DNA from: Salticus scenicus
Taxonomy: Eukaryota; Arthropoda; Arachnida; Araneae; Salticidae
Direction: 5' to 3'
Length of the DNA stretch: 64,000 nt
Assembly: GCA_963930645.1 (NCBI GenBank)
Contig: OZ005648.1
Coordinates: 155,147,035 to 155,211,034, forward strand
Part shown: piece by piece, positions 20,105 through 32,487 of the stretch
Position numbering within the stretch: position 1 is the stretch's first letter
How the letters are laid out: each line of letters starts with the position of its first letter
Position numbers and translations under genes: made by a program
Notes under the pieces: model-generated
Told to the model about the DNA's origin: nothing
The model's input: only the letters and a program-made list of their open reading frames with translations
Database searches by the model: none

Positions 20105-21502
20105 CTAGCAGGCTTCGCCCGCTTCGCTGGACCCTATTTTTAAATGAATCACTATAATTACTGAATTCTCAAAATTGCATTAATTTTTATCACGTGAAAA
20201 AAAAAAAAAAAAAGCGAAACAAAATCTGATTAGGAAGAATGTTGATTTGTAAGTATCGAAAACCTCTATGTACCAATTTTGAATGATTTTTTTTTTTGCC
20301 CCTTCGCCCCCCCCCTCCCGTCCCTCCTAATAACGTTACACTTTCGAAAATATCCCCATTCGACTTGCAGGCCTCTAAAACCAATCTGTACCAATTTTGA
20401 ACGGCCTAACTGCATTTCTATTTGTTTTTGCACATAGCCCCCCCTTACCTCCCCACCCCCTTACCGCCCCTCCTAATAATTTTACAAATTCAAAAATATC
20501 GCATTCGATTTTAAGTATCGAAAACCATTTGTGTACCAATTTTGAACGATCTAAGTCTATTTTTATTTTTTTGTCCCCCCATCCCCTCCCCCCTTCTCGC
20601 CCCTCCTAATAACTTTACACTTTCGAAAATATCCCCATTCGACTTGCAGGCCTTTAAAACCTATATATACCAATTTTGAATGCCCTAACTGTATTTCTAT
20701 TTGTTTTTGCCCATAGCCACCCCCCCCTTACCGCTTCCCCCCTTCCCGCACCTCCTAATAATTTTACAAATTCGAAAATATCCGCAATCGATTTGTAAGT
20801 ATCGAAAACCTCTATATACCAAATTTAAACGATCTAACTCTATTTTTATTTTTTTTGCCCCCCCCCCTCTCCCCTCCCCCTTTCTCTCCCCTCCTAATAA
20901 CTTTACACTTTCGAAAATATCCCCATTCGACTTGCAGGCTATTGAAACCTATCTGTACCAATTTTGAAAGGCCTAACTGTATTTCTAATTGTTTTTGCCC
21001 CTGCTGCCCCACCTGGGGGCTGAATTTTTAAAATTCCAGAAATTGGTTTTTAGATATTTGTATTAGCTATATTTTATAGCAAAAATTTCACGTATATCTG
21101 TCTTTTTTTTTTTTTTTTTTTTTTTTTTTAGATATATAGGATTATGCGAAATCGAGTTTTACGCATGTGAAATCCCGTTTTGCTCCCCCCCCCCCCCGCC
21201 CCCTTGGGAACCGAATTTCGAAAATTCCAGAAATTGGTTTTTAGACATTTATATTAGCTATATTTTAAAGCGAAAATTTTACGCATATCTGTTTTTTTTT
21301 GTTTGAGATATGAAGGATTTTTTGAATTCACGTTTTGCCCCCCCCCCCCCCCCTCCTTGGGAGCGAATTTTTTCAATTTTTTTTTTTCCTAAACCATCCC
21401 TGACCTATAAGGAAAAAAAAAAAAAGAATGATCGAAATCGGTCAAGCCGTTTACGATGTTATAAAGGACATACAGACAAAAATTCATTTATATATATAGA
21501 GA
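20105..21502 (-). mobile_element. Helitron (non-autonomous) with C-rich minisatellite core
   Basis: On the minus strand it starts A|TCTCTATATATATAAATG at 21502 and ends with GGGCGAAGCCTG and CTAG|T at 20105. A close relative is at 45169-46812. The core holds alternating units of about 140 bp: unit A has CGATTTGTAAGTATCGAAAA, unit B has CGACTTGCAGGCCT, each ending in a run of C. They are followed by about 180-bp units with ATTCCAGAAATTGGTTTTTA. No protein: frames rich in Pro or Phe are by-products. Confidence 0.65.
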
Positions 21503-22516
21503 TTTCATTAATTTGTTGGCATCTTCCTATTCTCCAGTTTGTGTAAAAGGTTTACATGTGGCTACTCTGCTTCTTTCGAGTTTTCTCTCGGGATTCCTTG
21601 ATGATTTGATTTAATAATTTATTTAATATCTCATTCAAAATGGTTTTTCTGCCTCAATCGGGGTTGAAACAATATAAATTGCTATGATTAGCTAGCTATA
21701 TATTGTTTTACGAAATCGATGCAGCTTTCACAACTTTATGAAGTACATGCCCCCAGAAGTGTTTATACTTCTAATTTTAAGTATTTTTATCCAATTGTTA
21801 TTTCTGTGGTACTTTGTTTACTTTCTCTATCATTATATTTAATGGTCCCTTTTTTTATTTTATTTTTTTCATGTCGGCGCAAGTAATTTAAATTTTTTTT
21901 GTCTCTTATTGGTTATTAATCTGTATCGCAACATTTTTGTGCCAGTCTTACCTAAATGTTCCAATCAGTTCTATTTTTGTTGTGTTGGCATTGTTTTGTG
22001 TCTATTAATTACTAAATTTTAAAGTTAAATTTTATTACGATATCTATCATTTATATATATGTATAGAAAAACTGCATTTAAAATGTATTTTTATAAAACA
22101 AATTATCTTTAGGTGATGAAAATTTCAAAATTGTGTGTTTTTGTCAAAATTTATCTCCAATAAGTTCATATTCATTTAAAAAATATATTCGTTTATTATT
22201 TAGGATAAAATAATTTTACATATATTAGGAATGACTTTACAGATTACTTCCCTAAATTTTATCAGTGAATTAAATTTTCAGATAGTAGAATAGAATTTTT
22301 ATTATTATTATTCATTATTCAGTATGCATAATGGTATTTCATATTTATTTAAAACAACTGTAAAATCCAGTAAAAGTATAAAGTTTATTTCTTTATAATT
22401 AATTCCCCATCTAGACTGCCCAAAAGTAAGTGTTAATTCCATTAAAACTTCGGTTACTAAAAGTGAAACTTAATTCTTTTTGCAATGGAAAATGTGTGTT
22501 TCAACCATTTGGCTGA
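21503..22516. other. Intron 1, AT-rich, nothing recognised
   Basis: No gene, transposon end or tandem repeat that I could support. Confidence 0.4.
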
Positions 22517-22524
22517 CACTGGCG

Positions 22525-22778
22525 CAGTGTTGGGCATAATTGATTAAAAAGTAATTGAATTACTATTAAATTACAATTATTTTACTGTCAATCGATTAAC
22601 AAGTAATTGATTATAAATAAATTGAATTACTTATTCAATAAATTGAATTACTTTTTCAATTTATTTGTAATCAATTACTTGCTAATCGATTGACAATAAA
22701 ATAATTATAATTTAATTGTAATTCAATTGTAATTCAATTGTAATTCAATTACTTTTTAATCAATTATGCCCAACACTG
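22525..22778. mobile_element. hAT MITE with perfect 8-bp target duplication
   Basis: 254-bp palindromic element, ends CAGTGTTGGGCATAATTGAT and the inverse, flanked by CACTGGCG on both sides (22517-22524 and 22779-22786). The CAGTGTTG terminus and 8-bp duplication are hAT hallmarks. The interior is an almost pure alternation of TAATTGAATTAC-type words, so the whole element folds on itself. Confidence 0.88.
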
Positions 22779-23139
22779 CACTGGCGGAATTTTGATTACA
22801 GTATTTAAGACAAACAGAACCAAAATACTGTCATCAATTGTAACCTTCTTTTATCAGATTGCGCAGCTACTTCAAAGGAAAGCATGCAAAATTGACAAAA
22901 ATATCTGCTTCTGGCCCCTCAATTATCTTAGCAGGGGGCTAGTCAAGTAGTTGTTCGTCCTTCCAACCACGTTCAGTCGTTTTGAGCCCGCGTGACCACA
23001 TCAAAAGATTCTAAATAGAGGCTGATTTTCCAACCTCAGTAGAAACCGGACTTTAAGGCCGGTTTCCACTGACGGTTGGTTGGAGCGGTACTATTCAGAA
23101 TCTTTACTAATTCTTTACTAATTCCTTTATTTAAAATTA

Positions 23140-23735
23140 TCGTAGATCGATGGTTCAACCATTCGTTTTAAAGGTATTGGCGAGCTCTTTTGAAAGATAC
23201 CCATCATGTAAATTTTCTTCCTTCGAAGAGGGGGGGGGAACCTTCCCCCCAGGGGGGAAAGCGAGGCTCCTATATTTTTTTTTTTTTTTTTTTTTTTTCA
23301 CAGTTGACTATCTTTATTACAAATAATTCTTTTAAATTTCATAATGATTGTTAAAAAATAATTCTCTTTATGCACATTTATACAAAATTTTGTCCTCTAC
23401 CACCATCTTAAAAATTTAGGAAAAGCGGGATGGCATTTCAAGCTGTTGGACAATTTTTATCAAAAGTTGATAGCCACTAATTTATGTCAATGTGAAACTA
23501 CATACCAATTTGTATGAAATTCTGTGCAGTAGTACCTGAGATACAGTTGCCACAAAATTTTGTCACACACAGACAGAGAGAGAAAGACAGACAGACATTT
23601 TCTAAAAATGGTCAAATCGTGTTCTACATCTCTCAAAACGTGTAAAGGCATCAAAAACCCGAGATCGAAAATTTTTACGAATCCAGTACCTTCTTCTATT
23701 GAATATAGAAGAAAGTAATAAGTGGGAATGATAAG
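23140..23735 (-). repeat. Interspersed tandem-body repeat, inverted copy
   Basis: Reverse complement of the start of 56205-57360. It has the head GTAAAAATTTTCGATCTCGG with ACACGTTTTGAGAG and CTGTCTGTCTG, then ACAAAATTTTGTGGCAACTG, then the C/G hairpin segment with CTTTAAAACGAATGGTTGA. An open frame at 23487-23744 is a by-product. Confidence 0.65.
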
Positions 23736-24336
23736 AAATGTCAATGAATGTCAATGGATGAAAAAAGGCCGCCTAACCTAATTTTATTTTATAAAAATCG
23801 TTTCAACAGTTTTTTTAAAAAACAAGTGCCTTCTATATCTTGCCCTGTTGCGGTGCACAGGATATCAACCAATTTTAATTTTTCAAATGATAAGAATAAG
23901 TCAGATTGGTTTATCATCTCAAAAAAACCCTTAACCCTAATTTTTATCAAAATCGTTCGAGCAGTTTCCTTAAAAATAAATAAATAAAAACAGGTTTCTA
24001 CTATGTTTTGACAAGAACGGAGCACGAGCTATACCAGCAAACACTAATTTTCCTAAAGATGAGGACAAGCCAGATCTGTTATTATGTCAAAAAAACCTTA
24101 ACCCTATATTTTTGTCAAAATTGTTATAGCCATTTTGGAAAAGAAAAAAAAAAAAAAGAACATATTATCTATCTATATCGAAGATTAACTCGTTTAATAA
24201 TAAAGAGGATAAAACATGGATAACTAAATAAATCTACATTTAATTTGGTGAGATGGTTTACTTTTTGCTTAACATGTATATTTTCCAATAACTCATATTT
24301 TTTTGTCTGAAAAAGTCTTATTTTTCGTTATTTCAG
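23736..24336. other. Repeat debris before kinase exon B
   Basis: Three diverged units with AACCCTAATTTTTNTCAAAATCGTT and AGCAGTTT (23770-24150), probably a short tandem body of an interspersed repeat. The branch and acceptor region is at 24300-24336. Confidence 0.4.
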
Positions 24337-24503
24337 CAAGGAAATTTATATTGTCTATCATTAGAGTTGGTGCAAGGAGAAAATTTGTATCAGTATATGA
24401 CGAGTCAACAAAATCACTGCATCCCTGAAAGATTAGCCAGATATTTTTTCTATCAAATGCTATCAGCAGTGCAATATATGCATGATTTAAATGTCATACA
24501 CAG
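24337..24503 (+). CDS. Protein kinase exon B (hinge to start of catalytic loop)
   Basis: Exon of 167 bp after a tttcag acceptor and before a gtaatt donor; it begins in phase 0 and ends after two bases of an Arg codon. It encodes the hinge and C-lobe start: LSLELVQGENLYQYM (beta5 and hinge), PERLARYFFYQMLSAVQYMH (alpha-E) and NVIH, which is completed by the next exon to the HRD motif. ARYFFYQMLSAVQYMH is the usual alpha-E pattern of CAMK-group kinases of the SNF1 branch. The extra residues around TSQQNHCIP make the linker slightly longer than usual. The intron before it is about 15.6 kb and filled with transposons; the intron after it is 4.6 kb. Confidence 0.88.
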
Positions 24504-24879
24504 GTAATTAATTTTTGATTTTTAGAAAATATGATCACAAGAAAAATTAGTAAGTGGATTATTTAAGAGAATAAATGTAAAAAATAAAAATAAAAAATAA
24601 AAATAAAAATAAAAATAAAAGTCTGCTTACATTCCTTGTAAGGGGAATTCAATTTAGTAACAGGACTTATTTTAATCTATATAAAGGCATTATAATTTGA
24701 TTACATTGTATAAATTATAATTGTAATACACATATTAAAACAATGTATTATTTTAATATAACCAATTTAAATGTCTCACATTACAACTGTAAAAAGTCTT
24801 TATAAAGCCTAAAAAGTTTCACAGAAACATTCTCAGTTTATACATTAAAACGTTTCAACTAGTTATATATTTCTTCTAA

Positions 24880-24912
24880 GCTTTCAACTCTTTATCGTTG
24901 AGTCTTCGTCAG
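24880..24912 (-). ncRNA. Hammerhead-ribozyme-like motif (possible Penelope 3' relic)
   Basis: On the minus strand: CTGACGA, one A, a 5-bp stem GACTC/GAGTT closed over a 9-base loop, then GAAAGC. CUGANGA and GAAA around stem II are the hammerhead core; the extra A is a departure. The same layout with the same extra A occurs at the 3' end of the Penelope-like element at 61585-61612. No coding part of a Penelope element is readable upstream. Confidence 0.4.
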
Positions 24913-27599
24913 AGTTATAGGTATAGTAAAATTTTCCGTTAAAATATATAAGTTCAAAGAATATATAATCAAAAATAAGTCATTAATAGAGAACATCTAG
25001 TGAATCTGAATCTGAATGGCATAAAAATGATACAAGTTTCAAGGAATTTAAAAATTATGTATGAAAATTAAAGCACTGACAGCCAGAGAGATGTACAAAC
25101 TGATATATTAAACATTTTTTTAAAAACTTAATAGGAAAGTATTAAAAACGCAGAACACATTTAAAAATGCACTTTGAGAAATTATTTCTTATAACTGTAA
25201 CGAGTACTCTTTAACTACATTTCTTATGACCATGGAAGCCTCTGCGCAAGTGCGGATTCAACGAGTCCACTAGTAAAATAGGGAAGACAAGCTTTGCGTT
25301 GAGAGAAAATAAGCGATAAGGGAATACCGAATGACTGGATGTTTACTAAATTCAAACCTGCTGGTCAACTTGGAAACTCTCCAAGATTTTCGACTCGTCC
25401 TCACTGCTAGGCGTAGGAAACGTGGTTACACTATATGGATAATGACCTAGTACCCCTAATGAGTATGGATAATTTTACGTGGCTCTTTAAATCTAAATGC
25501 TAATTATTCAATATTCGATAGAAAAAAAAAAAAAAAGAAAAGAAAAGAATTATAGAATTATGCATTATTCAAATGCGTAAAATCTTTTATGGCACATGAA
25601 TAATGCATGCTTATTTCCCCACATTTTGTGCAGTGTTAAAACATTGGAATATGCTTTAAATACTTTACATAGACTGGAATAAATTGAAATGCTTTTGTGA
25701 GCTTTTATACACGAACTAAAGGTATAAATGCTATTTTTACTTTTTTTTTTTTTTTTAACGACTGCCGTAGTATAACATATCAGTTTCAAATTTGGAAATA
25801 TATATATATATATATATATTGATGACAAAACAAATAAAAAACCTTAAATTTTATAACCATTAGAATTTATGAAATACTTGCATTAATAAAAAAAATTCTG
25901 ATAAAAATCACTATATATTAAAAAAAAAGTTACTATCGCTAGCGTCAAATTCTTTTGTCTGCGACCGCATCTCCCCGCGGAGGGCAGTGTCCTTCGCGTC
26001 ATAAGAGGTATCAATGTTTGCGGAATACTTCAAGGAAGATATTTCAAATATATAGAAATTTCTATCATTTTAATTAACAAAGTTATTAACTAAAAACGTC
26101 GGGTTTATAAAGGTATTCTATTTGCCACATTGAAAAAAGTTTCTTTTATGATGTTGTTTTTCTGTCATGATGTCATTTTCCCTGAGAAAATTAAAATGTG
26201 ATCCATGATGTAAAAAATAAATAAATAAATAAATACATAAATGCAATATTGCTATTAGTACAGTGTTCATAGGTATTTTCAATGAAAAAATGAATTTAGG
26301 ATTGTAATTTGTCGTCTTCAAATATATATATATATATATATATATATTTCTACTTTTAGAAAATTAATTTTCTTGTTGGCAATCTTTTATATTGTTTATA
26401 AAGTTTTTTAAGTTCTTTTTGTGTGTGTGTGTATGTGTGTGTGCGTGTGAATAATGAAATAATGTCGTGTCTGTATAATTGCATTTATTTTTATCTTTAA
26501 AATATATTTATCTTTTTTGAATTTACAAACGTATACTTCGAATATATTTTGGCACAAAAAAAAAAAAAAAAGAGTCAAATTCAAACTTATTTATAAATGA
26601 CTCATATGCTAGCCTGCATGTCTTTTGAAACCTGCTGGTACTACATAGTTTTTTAAATTTTTAATTGCTGTGTTCCCACCTGCTGAAGAGATTGACACAG
26701 CGTAATTTGAATTTCTAGCTTAAATAGTGTTTAAATCTAACCAATTTTCTTGTTTATTAACATTGTTTAATAAGTTTTTCTTGTTGTTTGTTACTTTTCA
26801 CCTTCATCTCATCTTTCATCTTCAATTAAATTTATTATTGGTCTTGTGTAAAATTTTGTGCTGCTTTAAGCGCCTTTTTTATACAAATTTATGTTTGTCA
26901 TTGATATTGAATTTAATTTTATATATATATATATATATATATTTATATTTTCCTAATAACAGCCTTCTATTAATTACTTATAAATAGAAGTCTATTTGAT
27001 TATTTGATACATAATCTTGTACCAAACTATGATTTGGTTCAAGTGTTTAAATCATAAATACATGTACCAAATTTCATGCAAAAAGATTACCCTGTGTAAC
27101 CCAGTAAACTAATTATTAATTCTATGCCTACAATTTTCCACAGTAAAACACGCTTTTAAACATTCTAATAACATTAAGAACTATACGCTGCCTTAAACAA
27201 AACAGAATGAACTTTTTTTTTTTTTTTTTTTTTTTAATGCATGTTTTGAGTTTTAAAGTATGTTTTAGGTAGATTGTTATATGGAAATTATTCATCATTC
27301 ATTTACAGGGCTAAGTATTTGGATATATTGTGACTATACTTGGAAATTGTTGGAATTGTAACTCCTTTTGTGTTACATGTTTTTCAAGTAAGACGGAATT
27401 CAAGTACACAATATTGTTTATAGTGCATATTGATTATAGACAATATACAGGGCTACCAAACATTAAGCTATACATTCTATTCTATTGAATATAATTGATG
27501 GAACTGCTTTGCTACATTTTACTATGTCAGCGACCACTACTCAGGAAGGAAAATTAATTTTCCATATGCAAGCAGTAAATAAAGTATTTTTTGAATTTT
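24913..27599. other. Intron 2, AT-rich with microsatellites
   Basis: No exon found. Contains A/T runs, TA repeats (25797-25820, 26322-26347, 26920-26942) and a TG run (26419-26452). Just left of the hammerhead-like motif there is also an AAAAT run (24576-24620). A few GC-richer islands (25225-25300, 25955-26000) have no recognised identity. Minus- and plus-strand frames here are low-complexity. Confidence 0.4.
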
Positions 27600-27955
27600 C
27601 AACTGTGATCTTTTGTATAATAACACGTTTAGAGGTGCTTTGATTACGAAAGTGCAATTTTTAGCTATCGGTCTGTATGTATATCTGTTATCAGCTTAAC
27701 TTAAAAACAGATAACTGCAGGAAGTTCAAATTTGGTATTTTGAAATCCGTATTAGGTTGCCACTTAAAAATTTGATCAAGATTGATAAGTTTGAAGGCAA
27801 ATTAATAACAGCTTTTTAGGCTATTTTAAAAGAACGTTGAATTTTATTATTTTACGCTATTGATCTTAAGACTTAATATGCAATCTACCTTTATAGTACT
27901 GAAATGCAGGGCAAGAGAAAGTCGTGTGAGGGGCACACCAGATTATTTTTTTTCT
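27600..27955 (+). repeat. Interspersed repeat with GTCGTGTG/CACACCAGATT tail
   Basis: Ends GCAAGAGAAAGTCGTGTG then CACACCAGATTATT (27910-27945), as at 6040, 47770 and 63050. The preceding block (TCAGGAAGGAAAATTAATTTTCC) matches the one near 47100. Confidence 0.55.
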
Positions 27956-28233
27956 TATTAGTATTTTTACTTATTTAAAGGTAATATACTATAGAATTTA
28001 TATATATACATATATAATTTCAAATTCCTCCTTCTGTGAGGATCAGACTCAAACGATGAGACCATATTAGCAGTAAATCTGTATAAATAAAGAGAAGTGT
28101 CTGTGCGTCTGTCTGCGCTCTGGTGCTTACACTACAGATAGCAGAGAAATACAGTTTTGCAGAGGAGCAACTTTAGACCCAGTAGGTGTGCACCTCATTG
28201 AAATTTTACCGTTTTTTTAATTTGAATTTTATT

Positions 28234-28274
<41 letters not shown>

Positions 28275-29144
28275 CATTGGCTTTTTTGTTTCATTTTTCT
28301 AAAGTTTATTCTTTCATTTCAATCATCTGCGTATCTTAGCAACGGCTATTATGCTATTTACTTTTTATTTATTTAATCAATTCATTTAAAGGGGAAATCT
28401 TTTATTTATTTATTATATTTATTGAAATTCAAATGGTAATGCAGTAGAAAAAATTAAGTATATTAAATTTTAAATTAAAAAAAATTATTTATAACAGTTG
28501 CGTTTATGTATAATTTTCCTAGCATAACAACTTTTTATTATTGTTATTATTATTTTTTTTTTTTTAAATATTATTTATCGGAAAAATGGTAATATTTAAC
28601 AGAAAAGATTAAACTTATTGAAATTTAAATTTAATTAAAATTTATTTGTTTTTTATTTATTTAATTCCTTTAAAAGAAAGTTATTTTTTCTTTTATTTAC
28701 TATATTTTTACCATTGGTCGGAATCATATGATAATATAGTGTAAAGAACAAGGGCTATGAGAATGGTTCAAAAATTAAATATTTTTACTAGGTGCTGAGA
28801 TACTGTCATCTTTAAAATCGCAGTTCTTAAATATTAGCAGATCAATAGATTTCAACAAAAATTAAAATTTGGTTGTAGGTAGCGAAACGTTTCTGTAAAT
28901 TCGGTTAAAAATTACAGATTTTATAGAAAAATAATACTTAATTAAATTCAAGGCCAATCATGCGTTGGCATTTTATAATTTGCGAGCTAGCGTTCTTCCA
29001 GCTGAAAATTGTAGATTTTATAGAAAAAATAATATTTAATTAAATCTTTCGAGTTTTTTTTTTTTTAATAAAGCTAGCTTTACACTTGTTTATTCATACT
29101 TTTTTAATAATTCCCTTATAAAATTTTCTTTTTAACCTTTTCAG
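27956..29144. other. Intron 2 remainder
   Basis: A Helitron-like 5' start A|TCTGTATAAATAAAGAG at about 28079 with GTCTGTGCGTCTGTCTGCG following; no 3' end found. A TATT microsatellite at 28230-28275. Two diverged copies of TGTAGATTTTATAGAAAAAT (28910, 29010), also present at 55980. No gene. Confidence 0.4.
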
Positions 29145-29200
29145 AGATCTGAAGCTAGAAAATATTTTAGTTGAACATGGACATATAATAAAAATTGCTG
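29145..29200 (+). CDS. Protein kinase exon C (HRDLKLEN catalytic loop)
   Basis: Micro-exon of 56 bp between a cttttcag acceptor and a gtgagt donor. It completes the split Arg codon and reads DLKLENILVEHGHIIKIA, then leaves one base of the DFG Asp codon. With the previous exon it gives IHRDLKLEN: catalytic Asp (visible residue 100), the DLK Lys (102) and the Mg-binding Asn (105) are all present, so the kinase is predicted to be active rather than a pseudokinase. LKLEN rather than LKPEN is a form found in SNF1/MARK/HUNK relatives. The exon is too short to be found as an open reading frame; phase continuity on both sides supports it. Confidence 0.86.
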
Positions 29201-29629
29201 GTGAGTTTTATTTTAAATTCATTAATTTGAACTTGTAAGGTCTGTGCCCCGGCATCAGCGCTAGACCCCATTCTAAAGTAGTACTTAATTTAATGAATGA
29301 CTGAACGAGACTCTTTAGATTAAAATAACTAAAAGGTTTATTTCGACTTGAAATAAGGGCAAGTTCGATGAAGAGAGAAACTCAATAATCAAACTAAGTA
29401 AATGAATTCAAGTAATATAAAAATAAGTCTCGCCACTTGGGATTGACGTAAACTGACGAAGTTTGTTCAGAACTTTAACTCGCAAGAAGCACCTTGACCT
29501 CTGCCTCTGAACTACTTATTACACACTCAAATTATAACACTTCGAAGATCGTTAAATCCGCTCTTAAATAACACTCCCGCAGAATAACTACACCAACAAA
29601 ACACAACTCTATTCCCATCTTCCGATATT
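29201..29629. other. Start of intron 3, nothing recognised
   Basis: Somewhat less AT-rich than its surroundings; no open frame or repeat identified. It may be untranslated sequence of the adjoining non-LTR element or another dead element. Confidence 0.35.
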
Positions 29630-29841
29630 TAAGTAGGTAGGTAGATAGGTAGGTGGGGGGAGAACATGAGATATATGCTGTGCCACTAGGGCAGCGTTAT
29701 CTGGAAGTATCCATTAGAGTGAAATTAGACAAGATAAGGAAAAACACTTTTAGAGAAAGAGAGGAGACTCCTGGTGCCATTACGAGAGCTAAGAGCGGTG
29801 GAGATAATATCATCATAGGAGGAACAGTCCACGATATTAAG

Positions 29842-31690
29842 AGCGGAGAGAAGCCGAAGGCGAGGATTTCGATAGAAAGGACAATACAGCAAAATGTGCT
29901 ATGGGGTTACTTGGTCCCAGCAGTGGCGACAGAGAGGAGGGAAGGAGAGGTTCATACGAAATAGCCGTTGATGGGTTATGATGGTTTTGGAGCGCCAACG
30001 GGCCAGAAGCACATCCGCCATGCGGGAGGAGGCCCAACTGGGAAAGAGTCTAGCCGGAGAGAGATAATCAAATGGAGAGGCATAGTCGTTCTGCAACCAA
30101 CTATACTCACTTTCAATGAACCAAGTTTTCTTTATGTCAGAGCGAAGATCTTCAGGAGAGATCCAAGGGATGGAGTGGCAGGAGTAAGGACTATTCTTGG
30201 CTAAGCTGTCCGCTCTTTCGTTGGGGTAGATACCCTTGTGCCCAGGACGCCATACAAATGTGATGCAGTGTCCACGCTGATTGCAGGCATAGGCATGGAT
30301 AGCAGAAAGGAGGGGGAGAGTAATTTTAGGAGAATGGAAAGACCAGGAGTTGAGAGCAAGCAGAGCAGAGAGGCTGTCCGACAGGATTATGATCTGGGAG
30401 TAAGAAGTAGGGGGCCTTGGAGATGGCAAGAACAAAAGCCAGGGTTTCGGCAGTGAAAACAGAGTTGTGATGGGATACCAGAAAAGGTATAGTTTGCATC
30501 CACTGCCGCAACAGCCGTTTTGTTGCCATCTTTAGAGGCATCAATGGCCAAGAGAGTGCACAGGGAAAGAGAAGAGCGCCAGTTGTTCCAGGCTTTTGCA
30601 ATGATTTCGTCAAGAATGGAAGGGTCTTGAAAAGGAAATTCGTCAACAATCACCTTAAACTGGAGACAGTTAGGGGGCGGGGGCCAGACGAAGCGGAGGA
30701 TCTGTAGAAGAGAGCAATTTAAGGAGCAGCGGATTTCTGCACTTCCAGTTCATAGAGAGGCAAAGTAATTGGGACCGAATTAAGTCGCTTAGACGAAGGC
30801 CTGGAGGGGGAGGGGAAAAGGCGAAGGAGAACGGTCTTCATCCGGGCCGATAGTGTAAACCAAAATATCATCGGCACAGACAATTATATCTACACTCTCC
30901 TCAAGAGTTTCGACAACATCCAACATGTATATTATAAACAGGATCGGGGATAAGACGCTGCCCTGGGGAACACCTTGGTTGCAGGGGATCGATCTGAGAG
31001 AGTCTTCCAGCGGACCTGGATAACACGATGCTTGACAAAGGAAGCAATCCAATGGCCAATATTATCACGGATTCCATGAGAGACGAGTTTATAAATTAAG
31101 ATATCCGGCTGAACAGAATCATAAGCTGCCTTGATATCTAAGCAGACAACAGCTACGAAATAGCGATTAGCACGGGCATTAGAGACATCCAAGAAAAAGG
31201 TGCTGAGGGCTGCAGTGCACAGTCCCGGGAAGGAATGAAGGAATGGTCTCTATGGAAGTGGTTCCGTTGGCCAGACCAAGCTAAGAGCTTGCAAAGGATC
31301 ATTCGTTCAAGAACTTTCCCCCCACCGAAGTGAGAGCAATGGAGCGGTAAAAAGCAAGATCGGAGGAGAGTTTACCAGTATTCTGGATGGGGAGAATAGT
31401 AGTCAATTTCCAGGAGGGAGGGAGGACACCCATGTTAAAGGCGTTATTAAATGTACTCCTCAAGGAATCCAGATGCTGGTGAGAGAGCTTACTTAAAAGG
31501 TGGAGAGAGATGCCGTCTGCTCCAGGAGTTATTGGATGGGAATGCTTGAGAGCATGGATGAGTTCCTCCATACTGAAGGGATCGTCGAGAATAGGATCAA
31601 CATCCCTAAGATCGTACGGAATGGGACTGGGCTATCTTTCATGAAGTGTTGGAGAAAAGCCTGAAAGAAATTCTATATAGTTGATACCAG
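29842..31690 (-). pseudogene. LINE reverse transcriptase and RNase H, multiply frameshifted
   Basis: Read in pieces from high to low coordinate. RT fingers are at 31571-31299 (ITPGADGISLHLLSKL, PPSWKLTTILPI). Motif A is at 31192-31050 (VVCLDIKAAYDSV). Motifs B and C are at 31052-30789 (GVPQGSVLSPILFIIYM, then VCADDILVYT, where Cys replaces the usual Tyr of YADD). RNase H is at 30653-29900 (LLAIDASKDGNKTAVAAV, then IILSDSLSALLAL, then FVWRPGHKGIYPNERAD), and a Cys/His cluster (LCRHC) stands at the C-terminus. Frame changes between nearly every block make it dead. Function when alive: target-primed reverse transcription. Confidence 0.85.
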
Positions 31691-31703
31691 AGTTTAACAT
31701 TCC

Positions 31704-31936
31704 CCACTAAAAATAATCCGAAGATATTCTTGAGAAAATAGTATTTTCTTAAGACTATCTTCAAATATTTTAAAATATTTCGAAGATTTATCTTTTTCTA
31801 TAAATATCTTCAGAAATTTTGAAGACATTATAAAGAAATTTTGTAAATTTTCTTAAGAATGGCCCAAATAACTTAAGATATTCTGTAGATTTTCTCTAAA
31901 AATATCTTCAGAATATCTTGAGATTATTTTTAGTGG
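31704..31936. mobile_element. Palindromic MITE at the LINE deletion junction
   Basis: 233 bp with inverted ends CCACTAAAAATAATC and GATTATTTTTAGTGG and further inverted words (GAAGATATTCTTGAGAAAAT). The interior repeats TCTTCAAATATTTT/GAAGAT-type words. No clear target duplication. No coding capacity. Confidence 0.7.
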
Positions 31937-31939
31937 AGT

Positions 31940-32293
31940 TTGCTGGTAAAATTGTTCCTAAGCTTGTAACTAGCACTGTCGGAGTAGGATGGTCAGTGCC
32001 CTGAGCTTTACGTATGAATCTTCTTACCTCTAGGACATGCAAACCCTGAAAACTCAGTTCTTCTGCTATGTCAGCACAAGACACTGAAGTGTCGATGTTA
32101 TGTAGCAAAAATCTTGTTGAAATTATTTCCTTCTGAATAAATGTGTCCACCGGGATTCCAAGCAATGAATTTATACCTAAAATTTTTGAGCAGCTTGTAC
32201 GGATTTTGTTGTAATAAAAAGTTTATTGTGCCGGGTAAGCCCTAAGCTGTCTATATCATTACAGTTAAAGATGCTTTTTGATAGTTCCTCTTT

Positions 32294-32327
<34 letters not shown>

Positions 32328-32487
32328 GATGAGTTTGCGGTAAAGCACCGTTTTTTGTCGAAATTATAAGAGAAATAAGGTCAGAATCGTCGCCGACAGC
32401 GATATTGAGGAATTCTGACAACCTATGTTCGTTAGAGAAAACATGTGGAGGACAAGGCGAACCATCCAGTAACCACCCTCCCGCCAT
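31940..32487 (-). pseudogene. LINE ORF1 (gag-like) fragment
   Basis: From ATG at 32487 (MAGGWLLDGSP) a short frame runs into an A-tract encoded as poly-Lys (poly-T 32299-32326). A second frame at 32165-31940 reads STRFLLHNIDTSVSCADIAE, then VLEVRRFIRKAQG and TPTVLVTSLG. The latter resembles the region before the zinc knuckles of gag-like ORF1 proteins in non-LTR elements (PRE_C2HC type). Zinc knuckles are absent: the sequence breaks at the MITE at 31936. Confidence 0.5.

Noticed and set aside
20190..21546. Pro- and Phe-rich frames in the C-rich Helitron
   Set aside because: Produced by C-runs and T-runs of the minisatellite; the same holds at 45258-46839.
29653..30456. Plus-strand frames of 103, 78 and 72 codons
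   Set aside because: Opposite to the LINE RNase H pseudogene, which explains the openness.
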